From positions 336,597,302-336,661,301 of the forward strand of contig NC_081413.1 of assembly GCF_030272615.1 (NCBI RefSeq): a stretch of DNA of 64,000 nucleotides, in the 5' to 3' direction. The notes under the pieces are model-generated. The model was not told the origin of the DNA. It was given only the letters and a program-made list of their open reading frames with translations, and ran no database searches. Below, one piece after another: positions 13,364 through 25,874 of this stretch (the first letter of the stretch is position 1; each line of letters starts with the position of its first letter). The translations under genes were made by a program, and so were the position numbers. Source of the stretch: Cryptomeria japonica (Eukaryota; Streptophyta; Pinopsida; Cupressales; Cupressaceae).

Positions 13364-13382
13364 TTCTCCCCCCCTAGGTTCC
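13364..13382 (-). other. polypurine tract
   Basis: The minus strand reads GGAACCTAGGGGGGGAGAA immediately before the LTR start TGTAGTACCCC. A purine-rich run abutting the 3' LTR is the plus-strand priming site of LTR retrotransposons. The same arrangement is seen at 32234 in the chromovirus. Confidence 0.85.
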
Positions 13383-16300
13383 GACTTACTCCTGGAAGTC
13401 GTAAGGCTAGATGGAGAACATGTAGTACGCATCAGCCCTGAAACTCATTCAACAAAGATCAAATTGCACATAGAAAACTTTCCATAGATAAATGAAATAT
13501 TATTGCAAAATCCTTTACAAACGCCATTATCCATTGGCAAGATACATTAAAAACCATACATTCCTTAAAATATTCTAGGAATTATCCACAATCAAAGCAA
13601 AGAAACAGGAAATTCCTTCCTTTCATTGCACCAAATTAAAACATTACAAAGAGGTATACAACAATTACCATAATCATCGATCAAAAAATGACAGAAAAAC
13701 ATGCCATAAGATCAATTTCCTTTACCAATCCATCTTTATCATAAAATTTTATAACATAGAACTAGCTCGAAATATCAATTTCTACAACCAAATTAACTTT
13801 CATGAAACAAGAGCAACATAAATAACTCAATTGATTACAGTTGCCAGGCATAAGAAAACCTTTCCAAAGACTATGTCCCATAACATAGCGACAAGTTAAC
13901 ACAATTTACTCCATGATACAAATAATAACCATCCACATAACTGGAATGCATAAAAGAAAAGGCCACATGTGAGCATGTCTAATGCTCGGTCAAAGATAAC
14001 ATGCACGATCAGCATCTCTATGCCTGATCTCAGAACTACAATATGATCATAAAAATCCAATATCTCACTCAAAGGCTTGATGGTGCTAGGCACACCATAG
14101 CGGTGCTACCTTCCATACAAGACCTTTGTGAATATCCCTTGTTGTGTAAGGTATTTAGCCTCCAAGAGATAGTCACCACTCATAGGTAGGTAGTGGGTAC
14201 TAGCTGCGTCACAGCCTCACATACCCCCTATCTTCACGGTTCCCTAAATCAACTTCCTCGCACACACTCTACCAATTCCGTATCATACATCCTTGGAGAG
14301 GAATTTCACATTTCGACACAAGACCAGCATCCGAAAACAATAATGATAAACCAGTTTAGCCACCAAAGTACAGATGAATAAAGATAATAAATCATCAATT
14401 CCAACAGTAAAGCAAGGAAATAATCTGGAATTTCAACACCAAATCAAAGTGTAAAAGATCACAAGATCGTGGCTAAACCTTCACAATCAAAGTAAAATAA
14501 ATTGCTGGTCCCCAAAGGAACATAAAGAATATCACAACTGCACGTAACATCACTGTGTGACTAGCATCTAGCCACCAACGAGGAAGGAAGGAACAACTGA
14601 CTAGCTATTGCAGTAGCTCATCATGTGGTGCGACATAGTCGCACTATCCACATGGCATGGCGGTATGCACCTTGACATCACCCCGCATCACGTCGTCACG
14701 TGGCATGGCAATACCCCAAGTGGAGAAAACACACAATGGACGTATCCCGCATGGTAGTGCACCTCGCGGAAAAAGCACGCGCAAGCCACATCCCGCATAG
14801 CGACGTATCTAGAAGGATACTCGCCGTAAGTCAGAGGTATACATGACTATGGTCCACCCACATGCCCACCAACACAAACTAACTGGCAGCACAAGTGAAT
14901 AAACCTACCTTTCATGAAGACAAGGAAAAGGATCCTCCAAATCGCACCATCACTGAACACAAGAATCACCATCGAAATGCTCAAATAAGGAAGAGAATAG
15001 GCTGGCACACATAAACCTGTAAATAGGTTCATCAAAGGGAAAGTATTGAGTACACCTTGATACAGTTTAGTAGTACAACTATATCATTCCTCGAAGTAGA
15101 GAAGCTAAAGTCGCTTCGCGCCGACATTACTCGTACGCCAATCCATACTATTCAAGGAACGGTCGCTTCGAATACTACCCCTTAACATACTGAGTTACCC
15201 ACAACCCGAGGTTTGGTACTCAGCAGGGAAACAAATAAGCAACATCACATAAACAGTATGGTTTCCCATACTCATAAGCAACATATCCTCCATGGTTGAT
15301 TACTTCACCAATCCATGGGCACATAAGATAAGCACTGGTTTCTTACAATACACACAATTACACCAGCACTGGTTTAGTCACATTTACGAGGAGTACCTTT
15401 CAGTACGCTAACATCTAAACAAGGAAGATTCCAATTACGCTTTCTATATAAATAACTGAATCAAGTTTACTCTAGATCCAAGTACTGAAATTATTAACAA
15501 TTCACAATTATATAAGGAATTAACATCATTCCTATAGCTTTTTCGAATCTCACTAAACATTCATAATTAAATTACTAGCTAAGCAAATTCATTTCTAAAG
15601 CTTAGGACTTCCATCTTTCACTATGAAGCCAAAAGCAAACATACAATTTCACATGTTTTATAAACATTCTATTTAGATCAATGCACTCTTAATACCATTT
15701 CTAAAAATCTTATGATTAGGCAAAGAGAAGGGAAAGAGAGTTTGATAACCAAACTATTTCCTACAAAGACACGCAAGATCAATCAAGATCACGCTATAAT
15801 AATATATTTTCTGACTATAAGCCTATCACTTAAATTACACGGTTTTCATTTCACTACCATTTAAGAAAGATGCCAATCAGCCTAACAAAAACATTCCCAA
15901 TAATTATGGTTGCAACAGGAGGTTCTAGTTTTCAAACAAAACAGAGATCAAGAGAGGCAATCTTTTCGATAATGCAAGACCTCTTAAGAACACTCTCTTA
16001 TAATAATACAATATAGACACATGTCATAATTTGCAACCTATTAGAGAAGATCACATTACGATCAAAGATAAGCAAGAAGCTATTACCCATATAAACATAT
16101 TAATGCATGCACATCAAACAAGCTTTTCATTCGCACTTTCTAAACACATTAAGGTAATTACACATACCCAAAAGCAAGTTCAATGGAGCATTTGCTAAAA
16201 TAAGTCTTCAATCAAACTGGTTTAATGAAACACATAAAACAATCTTTCGGAAAACACATTAATATTCTCTCGAAGCTACAATAACATGCTTTTTTTTTTA

Positions 16301-17062
16301 ACACTTCTACAAACCAAGCAGTTTCACATAATTCAACTATTCGCATACAAATGCACCTTACTAAGATAGAATTTAATCATGCTACTCCTACGAAACACAC
16401 ATGGAGAATTCTTTTAAACGTACACATACAGTTTTCTCCCATTCACCCAAAATAAATTTTTAAAACCCATAGCCCTTTTAATAATCTAAAAACATGAGCG
16501 ACATAAGGCTCACACAAGGGTTCAAGAAGTCACACCCTTTTCTCTTGCAAACAAGAAACTCAAATCGAAGATAATTACACATTCTTAATCATTTTAATTT
16601 CCAGAAAGAAGAGAGAGGAATGGTGATGATCATTTAATTTTCTACAAAGTAAGCATTCAATAAATGACATACAAGTCCTTCAAGTGGACAACACTAAGCC
16701 AGATCATAATCTTTTAGCAAACACAATTCGCACTTTCAGATTCAAGACAAGCACGGACCAATCCAAATGGATTAGTCTAAAGAGTACAACGCTCAATAAG
16801 GAATGGTACATACGACTCTCCTTCCAAATAAGAGTAATCGTAGACCAAGACATAAATAGGCAAACAATGCACATAAAAGCACTCAAGCACCAACATCAAG
16901 AAGGCGAAAACAAGGTGTGAACACACACACACGTTACACACCAGCTAAGGTCTGCTCAATCACTCACATGCAAAAGGAGGACAAGCATACACATAAGGTC
17001 GACACACCTCACACAAATAGAGGGCACACGCGACACCAGAGATCCCAATGTTTGCAACATGG
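13383..17062 (-). other. non-coding interior of the LARD-like element
   Basis: No frame here shows gag, protease, RT, RNase H or integrase motifs, and the longest frames are under 80 codons. The bases just inside the PPT (CTTACTCCTGGAA) match the equivalent place at 32263 in the chromovirus, so the two interiors share their ends. A patch at about 14600-14830 is richer in G+C and CpG than the rest. Nothing else could be assigned. Confidence 0.7.
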
Positions 17063-17074
17063 GCTCTGATACCA
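17063..17074 (-). other. primer-binding site, initiator-Met tRNA
   Basis: The minus strand reads TGGTATCAGAGC, complementary to the 3' end of plant initiator-Met tRNA, two bases inside the 5' LTR edge at 17077. All twelve bases match the usual plant site, so minus-strand priming could still work. Confidence 0.9.
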
Positions 17075-17076
17075 AA

Positions 17077-20000
17077 TGTAATGCCCCGCCAGGAAACCCC
17101 GAAGGGATAAGCCAAAATAACAAGAATAGAGTGCAAATTTTTTTTTTTTTAAAGTTACAACACAAAAGATGCAACAAGATATCAAATATTCAGATTGCAT
17201 AGCGGAAGACTTCAACTAACACCTAAAGAGTTTCCCAACGAGATTACTTAAATTCCATGATTCAATTAACTCACACAATTAATCCAATAAGCTACTAATC
17301 TAACAACGAGATAATTCCTAATCAGGATAATTTCTTTCAAAGGACGGAAATATAAATCACAACAAAGATTCATCCATTAAGATCCATTCATCAACCTCAT
17401 TCAAGCTTTCCAATTTAAAATTACAAACCATACATCTACATTTTCTAATACACTAGGATTTCATCATAACATAGGAGATCTTTTCCAAGCATATCTAAAT
17501 TTCTTAACAACAACTGAGTATAATTCATTACTCTAAGTTACATTCATTCATATACCAACTTATTGCATTAAAAGGATGATTTCACACATGCATTACGATA
17601 AATCGCATCTCAACCAATTATGCATTCGATCCATATGGCATTCAAGATAGAACTGAATATAAGCATTTATAGTTAATTCCAATTATCCATTTAACCAATT
17701 CCAACATAAACTAAACATACATGATAAAGCTGAATAAAGGAACATAAGAGAATACACCACATAACACCATAATGATCTCGGAGTTCACCCCTAAAGGGCT
17801 ACATCTCCGGGTCTGCTCAACTGCAAGACCCCCTCTGATAAATAATAAAGTTAAGAGTACAAGAGGTTACACCATACAATCCAGCCATCAAGGCGATACA
17901 TAACAATATACAGACGACCACACCGGTCAATAAATACATAAACGATCCTTACAAGGAACAGGATCCAGCTGAACATAATCAAAGCTAATAACATAAGAGT
18001 CCATGAGAGCATCCATAAAACTGAACCATCACCACCCAAGGGTCTAACATGAAACCGACACTCACAAGGGCAGAGACAAAAGACGACTCTCAAAGGTACT
18101 CAAAACAGGACAAAACGACAACACACTAGCGAACATAGGGACAAGTGTCATCACACAACCTGGTATGGATACCATGGCAAGTCTTCATAGGTCCCGGCCC
18201 AAACACTGGTAACCCTGGCAACCTAATCCAAACTTCCGGCCCATCCAAGCCTCATGTGGACCCACACATCCTCTCGTGAAGACAAGGAAGATGGTTTGCC
18301 ATTTCAGGGCTTCTCACAGCATGCCGAATCTATAATAGCATTCGTCCCATGTGTGAGGCACATTATCTTATTTAGAGATTATTTTCTAACCTACTTAGGT
18401 TATCACTTATTAGACTCACTTTCGACGGGTTACCCAGCAGCCACTTTGGGCGCGGCCCCCAATCGAAAGCCACTTTCCCATACGACACTAGACTAACTCA
18501 GACGAACTCAAACCAAGGAATACACATGGTCAAACGAACGGAGTTCAAGAAGGAGAAACAATCATCAGGTCAAATACGACTCACAGAAGAGGATATGACC
18601 AACTAAGACAACATCACAATACCATAGTCAACTCAAAATTTGAAGACTGAAACAGGTACACCAAGTCAATCCATACGACAGGGTCCTACTAAACAAAGCA
18701 AAACATGCCATTCATAATTAAAGGCGAATACAGAAATTAAACTCGCAAGGCAATAATCAGAAAAGACAATATTTTCTCCAATTGATTTAATCATTAAACA
18801 ACAATCAAGTTTTCTACAAGATCTAAAACAACTTACAGTTATCTACCTTATCAAGGGATAAGTCGTTCTTGGTTTTCTAACTCGTTAAAATTCAAAGCAT
18901 AAACAGACATATAAGCCATAATGAGTTTTTTTTTTAACCAATTCGTATTAATAAAATTCAGACAACCATTAATCAACTGAACAAGACATTTAATCTTCAA
19001 CAAAACATCATTAAGTAGAATTTACATCGTATTCCAACGGTTTCCAATAACATATTATTCTCTATTATTTTAAACAATACTACATCAATTAGCCATCTTC
19101 CCTAATCAGCTAGAAGGAAGGGTATAATTTTACTAGAACAAGATCAATCAGAAAATAATCAATGATATGAAGATACGAAGTTAACAATTTTAGGACTTAA
19201 TCAGAGAAGGGGCATAAGACATGAAATGGAGTTGAATAATGCTTAATCTATAAACCCCATTATAGAATTAAACAATACCCATTTAACATTTACCATTTTT
19301 TTTGCCACCATAATCCTAATTAAGAAACTAGATAAAACTTAGCATTAAAAATACTCTTATTAAACAGATATATTATCATATGCATTTTTTTTTTAAATAC
19401 TAAAAAAAATTACATTGAAAATGCATTTAAAACATTGTTTAAAACAAAATACGTTTCAAAAACTACGTTTAAAACAAAAAACGCTTTTAAATGAATCTAT
19501 GTTCTTTTCTTTTTTAAAAAAAAAACCGCGTTCAAAGCAAGGAAGGCGAGGCGTCCGTGCCCTAACCCTAGCCAAGGGAAAAGGGGCGGTGGCGCTCGCG
19601 GTGGTGCCCGCAGGTGCTGCGGCGCCCTGCGGCCACCACGGCCCCTGCGGCCACCGCCGTGAGCCACAGGCCTGCACACTCGCAACCCACTGCGGGCGGA
19701 AACGGAGGAGAAGGGGGAGCGAACGGGGGGAGAAGGGGAGGAGGAGCGGGTGGAGCTCCGCTCCCCGCCTCCAGTCCCCAAAACTTAGACCAAACCAAAA
19801 CCTCCGCCCAGTTAAAAATAAAATGTTTAAAATCTTAATTCGAACACACAGTCCGCATAAAAGATAAAACACACAGGGGGGGGGGGGTTAAATCAATTAA
19901 TTTTAATTAATTTCTTTTTTTTATTTTTTATACCAACATACACACAGTCCGCAATTTACCACAAACGCCCAGCACAGGTAATTTGATGTAAAAAAATTTC

Positions 20001-21223
20001 CGATTCATACAAATTCGGTTTTAACAGCTGAGATTGATATTCACGTTTTCATGTTGGGTTTTCTCATTCTCAACAAACAGCCAAGGGTTTCAAACGCCCA
20101 ACAGCCATGAAGAAAAATATACATTTCCATTTAAAATCTCCAGCCAAACAAATTGATTTTCAATCACAAATTCATTTCTTTCAATCAAAGCAATAATTTC
20201 TTTTGGCAACAAGAAGACAATTCAAAATTCCTACCTTCATTCGCAATCCTGGTATGGCTGAGGGAGAGCCCAATCCTGCCAGAATCAACCAACTGCCTCC
20301 TCTCCAAAATCCCCAAATTCCTTCTAAAATTTCTCTCCAACCAAAAATTTTCCCAAATTTGTCCATCCCCTCCAATTTTCCCCAATTTTGGGTTATATGG
20401 AAGAGTTGACCCAAAAATTCCATTTTTGGAATAAAAACTTTTATTTAAAAATAATACTCAAAAATTAATTCTTTTCAACAATATCAACAATATAACTTGC
20501 TTTCCAAATCCAAAAATGATTTCCTCATTTAACAATTTTAATCTTTCAATTCAAATAAGCCAACAGAACACAATTAACTCTATGGCAACAAAATCTAAAA
20601 CTTTCTTTTTCAACAGCATAAATATAATGCATTTAATATTCCAAATCAATCATTAAATCGAATCTACTCCAAATTAAAAACGAGCAATCCAATAACGGAA
20701 ACCAGATTAATTTAATCTATTAATCACTAATGCACAAATACATAATTAAACAAGATGATTTACTAAGGACTAATTAATCAACTTAACCAATCACGCCATG
20801 CACGCAAACCGAGAAGGTCAACCAAACAGACAACTCGCAAACCCAAACCAACCAGGGATTACCGAGGACGACTGGCGATGCCCACTGGAGCACGACTAAG
20901 GTCGACTAGGGTCTTACGACCACCTAATCCAACTCTAAGGATTAAAAAGAGGTACACTCAAACCTGCAAAACCAGGTGACGACGAACCTCGCACTCATGC
21001 GACTTCGTACCTGAAATCTCCTGCAACAAAAGATCATACATGCATACATTTATAAAATCTAATGAAAGCGTTAGTCCGATACTAAAATCATGAAATAGGT
21101 ACACTGAATAACCTGCATACAACTAGTGTGAGAACCACATCAATAGCTATGCGTTAAATCAAACATCTGACACTAATCAAGATTAAACCAAAGTTAGAGA
21201 TCGATTACGGTAGGGGTACTACA
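17077..21223 (-). repeat. 5' LTR of the LARD-like element
   Basis: Near-identical partner of 9218-13363, ending GGTACTACA followed by the target duplication AACAT. It contains the second copy of the CpG-rich island (about 19545-19795) and a G-run at about 19876-19887. Confidence 0.93.
19545..19795. promoter_or_regulatory. CpG-rich island inside the LARD LTR (right copy)
   Basis: Second copy of the island at 11685-11935 with only a few substitutions, including C-to-T changes such as the loss of CpG near 19618 and 19638. It lies about 1.4 kb from the transcriptional upstream end of the 5' LTR. Confidence 0.5.
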
Positions 21224-21228
21224 AACAT

Positions 21229-22109
21229 TAGTGTTGTGTAGATTTAATTGTTAATTACACACGTAATGAACCACACATGAACTATACTCCAAGAAGAAAA
21301 AGATCAATGAAGGTTATATAAATGATGTATTACAAAGTAGCAATTTAAATTATGATATTTGAACTTTTTTGAATATTTGTTTTGTTATTTAGTACAATTA
21401 GACAAGTGAAAAATAAACTCTTTTATTTGAAAGATCCATTGATATTACTAATTTTCATTACAAAAACTAAAATGGCTAGAAGTCATAACTTCAAAGTATA
21501 ATGCAAAAGAATTAACTTTATGGATTTTTTTAATAATTTATGAGTTTAGATGGAAGGTAGCCTGTAGATCAATTGCATTCAATTTTAGTAAAAAAAAATC
21601 TATAACATGTTTAAACATCAATACATATAGTTTTTCATTATATTAACCTTGTATCTCAATATCCACTTAAAATTTTATTTTAGAATCCTCACTTAGTGAA
21701 AGGAAAAGTCTTGAAAACACTAATTATCATATTAAGAAGTAAAAGATTGAGTTCTATTATTGTCTAAAATTCTCCCTTGGAAGAAGTTAGATGAGTAATT
21801 TAAATAACATTTTTTTCTTGTATCAAATATGATAAGGGATATACTAGGAGGATGAATAAGGAAACATGCTAGGAAAATGAAAATAAAGGATTTACCAACA
21901 ACCACAATCAAGAAGAATTAGATAACAATTGGTTTATGGCTAACTAACATTGAAACCTTAGATAGATATTAAATGACTTAAACAAGGTAAAATCAAAGTC
22001 AAATAAGGATAGGAATAGAATCTTTATGAATAAGGAAAAATCACTTTAAATAAATATTATGGAAGAACCCTTTTAAGATCATGAAAAGAAAAAAATATTC
22101 ATTAAGTTC
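21229..22109. other. AT-rich flank without recognisable features
   Basis: Continuation of the 8385-9212 sequence on the other side of the LARD-like element, running to the next LTR. No coding frame longer than about 60 codons and no recognisable motif. Confidence 0.4.
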
Positions 22110-22469
22110 ATATCTGTTGGAATCAAGGAACATTGAGAGGGGGGGGGTGGGGGGTGAATCAGTGTTCTGCTTCTTAATCTGACCTTTAATCCACTTAATG
22201 CAAAGTTAATATAAGTGGATTAAGTGGATTGAGTCTGATCAAAGTATGACATTTAGAGAATACTTGGATGTCAGAATGAAACATAGGCCAAGAGGACAAC
22301 GAGAGAATCACAGTGCATTACAGAGGAAAATTGGTAAGTGCATTACAGAGGAACATTGAGAGGGGGGGGGGCGGGGGGTGAATCAGTGTTCTGCTTCTTA
22401 ATCTGACCTTTAATCCACTTAATGCAAAGTTAATATAAGTGGATTAAGTGGATTGAGTCTGATCAAAGT

Positions 22470-22967
22470 ATGACATTTAGAGAATACTTGGAGGTAAGAA
22501 TGAAACATAGGCCAAGAGGACAACGAGAGAATCACAGTGCATTACAGAGGAAAATTGGTAAGATTTCTATTCCTTACTTTGATGGGTTAGGGAAAACCAC
22601 AGACAGGGCATGGGTGCAAAAACTTGACACCTATATTCAATTAAATCCTATGTTGGAAGATGAAGCAATTAAATATGCAACATTACATCTTGATGGTGTA
22701 GCACATGAATGGTGGCACCATGGCCAAATAACTTTGGGTCATAGTCAGATTATTACATATGTTGAATTCACTGAGAAACTTACTGACAGATTTAATTCTA
22801 ATGATTATTTTGTTCATAGTCAGATTATAACATATTTTGAATTCACTGAGAAACTTACTGAGAAACTTACTGGGCAAATAACTTTGGGTCATAGTCAGAT
22901 TATTACATATGTTGAATTCACTGAGAAACTTACTGACAGATTTAATTCTAATGCAAAGTTAATATAA
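22470..22967 (+). pseudogene. gag fragment (copy 1) in the scrambled block
   Basis: The 165-codon frame has a retrotransposon gag segment: IPYFDGLGKTTDRAWVQKLD, then LNPMLEDEAIKYATLHLDG and AHEWWHHGQITLGHS, which is the usual gag core with the conserved W-V-xx-L and EWW region. From about residue 110 it repeats parts of itself (FTEKLTD-type peptides) because of local rearrangement, then stops. It has no knuckle, protease or downstream pol. It is an inserted gag piece on the plus strand, opposite in orientation to the LTR that contains it. It is unlike the gag at 46298-47578 and more like a Ty3/gypsy gag. Confidence 0.65.
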
Positions 22968-22998
22968 GTGGATTAAGTGGATTGAGTCTGATCAAAGT

Positions 22999-23355
22999 AT
23001 GACATTTAGAGAATACTTGGATGTCAGAATGAAACATAGGCCAAGAGGACAACGAGAGAATCACAGTGCATTACAGAGGAAAATTGGTAAGATTTCTATT
23101 CCTTACTTTGATGGGTTAGGGAAAACCACAGACAGGGCATGGGTGCAAAAACTTGACACCTATATTCAATTAAATCCTATGTTGGAAGATGAAGCAATTA
23201 AATATGCAACATTACATCTTGATGGTGTAGCACATGAATGGTGGCACCATGGGCAAATAACTTTGGGTCATAGTCAGATTATTACATATGTTGAATTCAC
23301 TGAGAAACTTACTGACAGATTTAATTCTAATCTTAATGAATATTTTGTTCCTTGA
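22999..23355 (+). pseudogene. gag fragment (copy 2) in the scrambled block
   Basis: The 118-codon frame repeats residues 1-110 of the copy at 22470 almost exactly (one visible change, YLD for YLE near the start), then runs into inverted LTR-edge sequence and stops. The preceding TTAATATAAGTGGATTAAG block is the LTR piece that also precedes copy 1, so both copies arose from one LTR-gag junction. No downstream domains are present. Confidence 0.65.
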
Positions 23356-24777
23356 TTCCAACAGATATGAACTTAATGAATATTTTGATTCCAAGAGGAC
23401 AACGAGAGAATCACAGTGCATTACAGAGGAAAATTGGTAAGATCATGAAAAGAAAAAAATATTCATTAAGTTCATATCTGTTGGAATCAAGGAACATTGA
23501 GGACAACGAGAGAATCACAGTGCATTACAGAGGAAAATTGGTAAGATTTCTATTCCTTACTTTGATGGGTTAGGGAAAACCACAGACAGGGCATAGGCCA
23601 AGAGGACAACGAATATTCATTAAGATCATGAAAAGAAAAAAATATTCATTAAGTTCATATCTGTTGGAATCAAGGAACATTGAGGACAACGAGAGAATCA
23701 CAGTGCATTATAGAGGAAAATTGGTAAGATTTCTATTCCTTACTTAATGCATTTTTATAAAAGTAAAGTGCATAAACACAAAGCAAACAACAATAACACC
23801 ATAACACTAGGATTTTTAAGTGGAAACCTGGTTAAGGGGAAAACCACGGTAGGATTGAGATCTACAATATTAATATACTCTATTAGAAGTATAAAAATAT
23901 TACATGAGGGGAATGCACATGCATTCAGGCACATTGCCTAGAGCTCACTACTCAAATTTCAATAAGGGCTATAACCTCAGAAGGCTTGTTGCCTTACAAA
24001 ATGATTACACATAATTATTGGAATGTATGAATTGATTAACAAAATCTACAAATGCCAAAAATAGTTTTGGTTAAGCAAAATACTTTGTTCTACAACTCTG
24101 CTATGTTCTGCTGAAATTTAGAGCACAAATCCTTCCACTGTGCACGTGAAACTGCGCACAATTGCTCATAAACACACCACACATAATTACAGATACAAAA
24201 AATGATCAAATCAATCACCTATATATATATATCTGCACATCAAATTAAATCTATTTCATGTCAACCCAAAAATGCATAACATGCAAATGAAATGTGTTAC
24301 CCAAGTCGGCTCAATTCGATCCAAAAATAACCAATCAGACCAAAAAATATTGTCCACACACTTCCCACATGTCAGCTCTACAACCTTGAACACACAAACA
24401 ACTGCCAAAATCACTCTACATGATCTGCATAAAGAATCTTCACATGATACTGTCGATGAACATTGTTCTACCAGAAAACCTATCTATTGAAACTTCTATT
24501 TACACAAGACTCAACACTGGAGGCCATAAACCTAGAATAAGGCATATTACACGTCCATAATGCATCTCCGAGATCTGGAACACCAAATAATCAACACATT
24601 TAAATTGCCAACCAAAACTCTGTACACTCTGTCGGATGACCAGTTCTTCTCACCGGACCTCACCGAACCTTAATCAATCTTCCGGTATAAATGAATCATG
24701 ATCTGTGGATTGGATAATTGACTCAAGTTACCATCAATGACAATATTTGAACAACAATGTAGTGTCTCTTGTTGACA

Positions 24778-24791
24778 ATCTCCCTCTTTGG
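24778..24791 (-). other. polypurine tract of the 22115-26840 element
   Basis: The minus strand reads CCAAAGAGGGAGAT directly before TGTCAACAAG. It closely resembles the purine tract before the LTR at 51581 (CCAAAGGGGGAGA), which supports the same family and the minus orientation. Confidence 0.7.
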
Positions 24792-25870
24792 AATTGATGG
24801 CCATCCAATAAAAAATGACTAAGTGTCGGAACACAACCAAGGTATATACACTGCAACTAACTGCCATACTCCAAAAATCAATAACTCTCCCTAAGACCAA
24901 CATTTTTTCACTAATCTACACTCCCCCTTTGACAACAATTCCAAAGATAAAATTATGGAAATAAAAAATGCTATTAACATATATACACAAAGTCCTTACA
25001 CACTCACAAAAATTTGAAGATGTCTGCATATGAATTCTTTGATGTGTAGTACTTTGTAGGGCACCGATAAAAACACACTCTCAGGATCGTCTTCAATAGA
25101 AATGAATGGATGATTCTTGAAGTTTGGTCATGCACGTTCAGTAATATCAAAAACCAAAGAAGTTGCAGTTTCATATGCATCCATCTTATCAAATTTAAAT
25201 TTCAAACTTCAACCGAAAAGAGTTTCTCTGTTAAATACCTTTCAACCGGATGCAAGATCACACACCAAATTTGGATATCGCTCAAAATCTCTACAAATTC
25301 TCCTTTCCCGCACTCTTCTTCTCTCTCTCTTTGAATGAAAAGTGACAAATAAAGTGATTAAGTCACCTTTTATTCATTGTCAACCTAACTTTTCATCGCA
25401 ATAAATGCACTTAACCCTAATACTTCTGGATACTCCGTGATTCACAAAGACCTTCTATGGACCTTCAAATCTACCCAAACTCTTCCAGAAATCCATCATA
25501 AACATCTATTATCACCATACAAACCTCTGCAACCTATTGGAAATAGGAACAAATCTCCAATGGGGGGTTTGTAATATTTCATGAAAACCTCCCCTTAAGG
25601 CCAGATGCCTTAGCTTAATTACCGGATGAGGTTCCAACACCAGAATCAAGTGTAGACCCACTTCATGCATCATTATCACTCTTCTTCACCCAAGTCTTCT
25701 TCATCTACTCTCTGATCTCTTCAAGTTTCTCTTTTCCCTTCTCATATACCTTCACATTCTTTCTTTTGTCTTTCGGACCTCTCCCATTCACATGCAAGCA
25801 TAGAAAACCACATTTCCTTGCATAAGTCTAAAATTAATTTGATTTCTTCTTGATCTGCACTGATTATAAA
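24792..25870 (-). other. degenerate internal sequence between gag and the 3' LTR
   Basis: No pol motif was found on the minus strand between the gag remnant and the 3' LTR. There is a second purine-rich string (minus strand of CTCCCCCTTTG near 24922). The element therefore has gag but no visible polymerase here. Confidence 0.45.
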
Positions 25871-25874
25871 TATG

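Larger units (their letters stand above)
9218..21223 (-). mobile_element. complete LARD-like non-autonomous LTR retrotransposon
   Basis: Two LTRs of about 4,146 bp (9218-13363 and 17077-21223) differ by what looks like only about one percent. They flank a 3.7-kb interior with no coding capacity. The element is bounded by the 5-bp target duplication AACAT (9213-9217 and 21224-21228). The primer site (17063-17074) and polypurine tract (13364 on) place it on the minus strand, with 17077-21223 as the 5' LTR. Long LTRs with a non-coding interior of a few kilobases are the defining pattern of LARDs, first described in grasses. The LTR ends and the sequence next to PBS and PPT resemble the chromovirus at 28357-40946, which suggests mobilisation in trans by that group. 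Low LTR divergence makes it one of the youngest insertions here. Confidence 0.92.
22206..23744. repeat. scrambled mosaic of LTR and gag fragments
   Basis: Two large copies of a gag segment (about 22470-22800 and 22999-23335), a shorter copy at 22250-22340 and several 30-100 bp pieces are joined in changing order. The LTR opening (ACATTGAGAGGGGGGG then TGAATCAG) recurs at 22130 and 22352. The piece ATATTCATTAAGTTCATATC with GTTGGAATCAAGG occurs directly at about 22095, 23459 and 23644, and inverted at about 23333-23370. Many joins share short identities, for example GTGCATTACAGAGGA at 22337 and CTTAATGCA at the outer edges. The block sits inside the LTR at CTTAATGCA. Confidence 0.75.
22115..24777 (-). 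repeat. 3' LTR of a copia-like gag element, interrupted by scrambled sequence
   Basis: Plus strand begins TGTTGGAATC and ends TTGACA. On the minus strand it begins TGTCAACAAGAG after the purine tract at 24778-24791. It shares the G-run plus TGAATCAG motif and the AAGGGGAAAACCACGG block (about 23833) with the solo LTR at 2157-3213. Without the foreign block (about 22206-23744) its length would be about 1.1 kb, like its relatives. Bases 22110-22114 (ATATC) are the candidate outer target site. No 5' LTR partner is visible. Confidence 0.7.
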
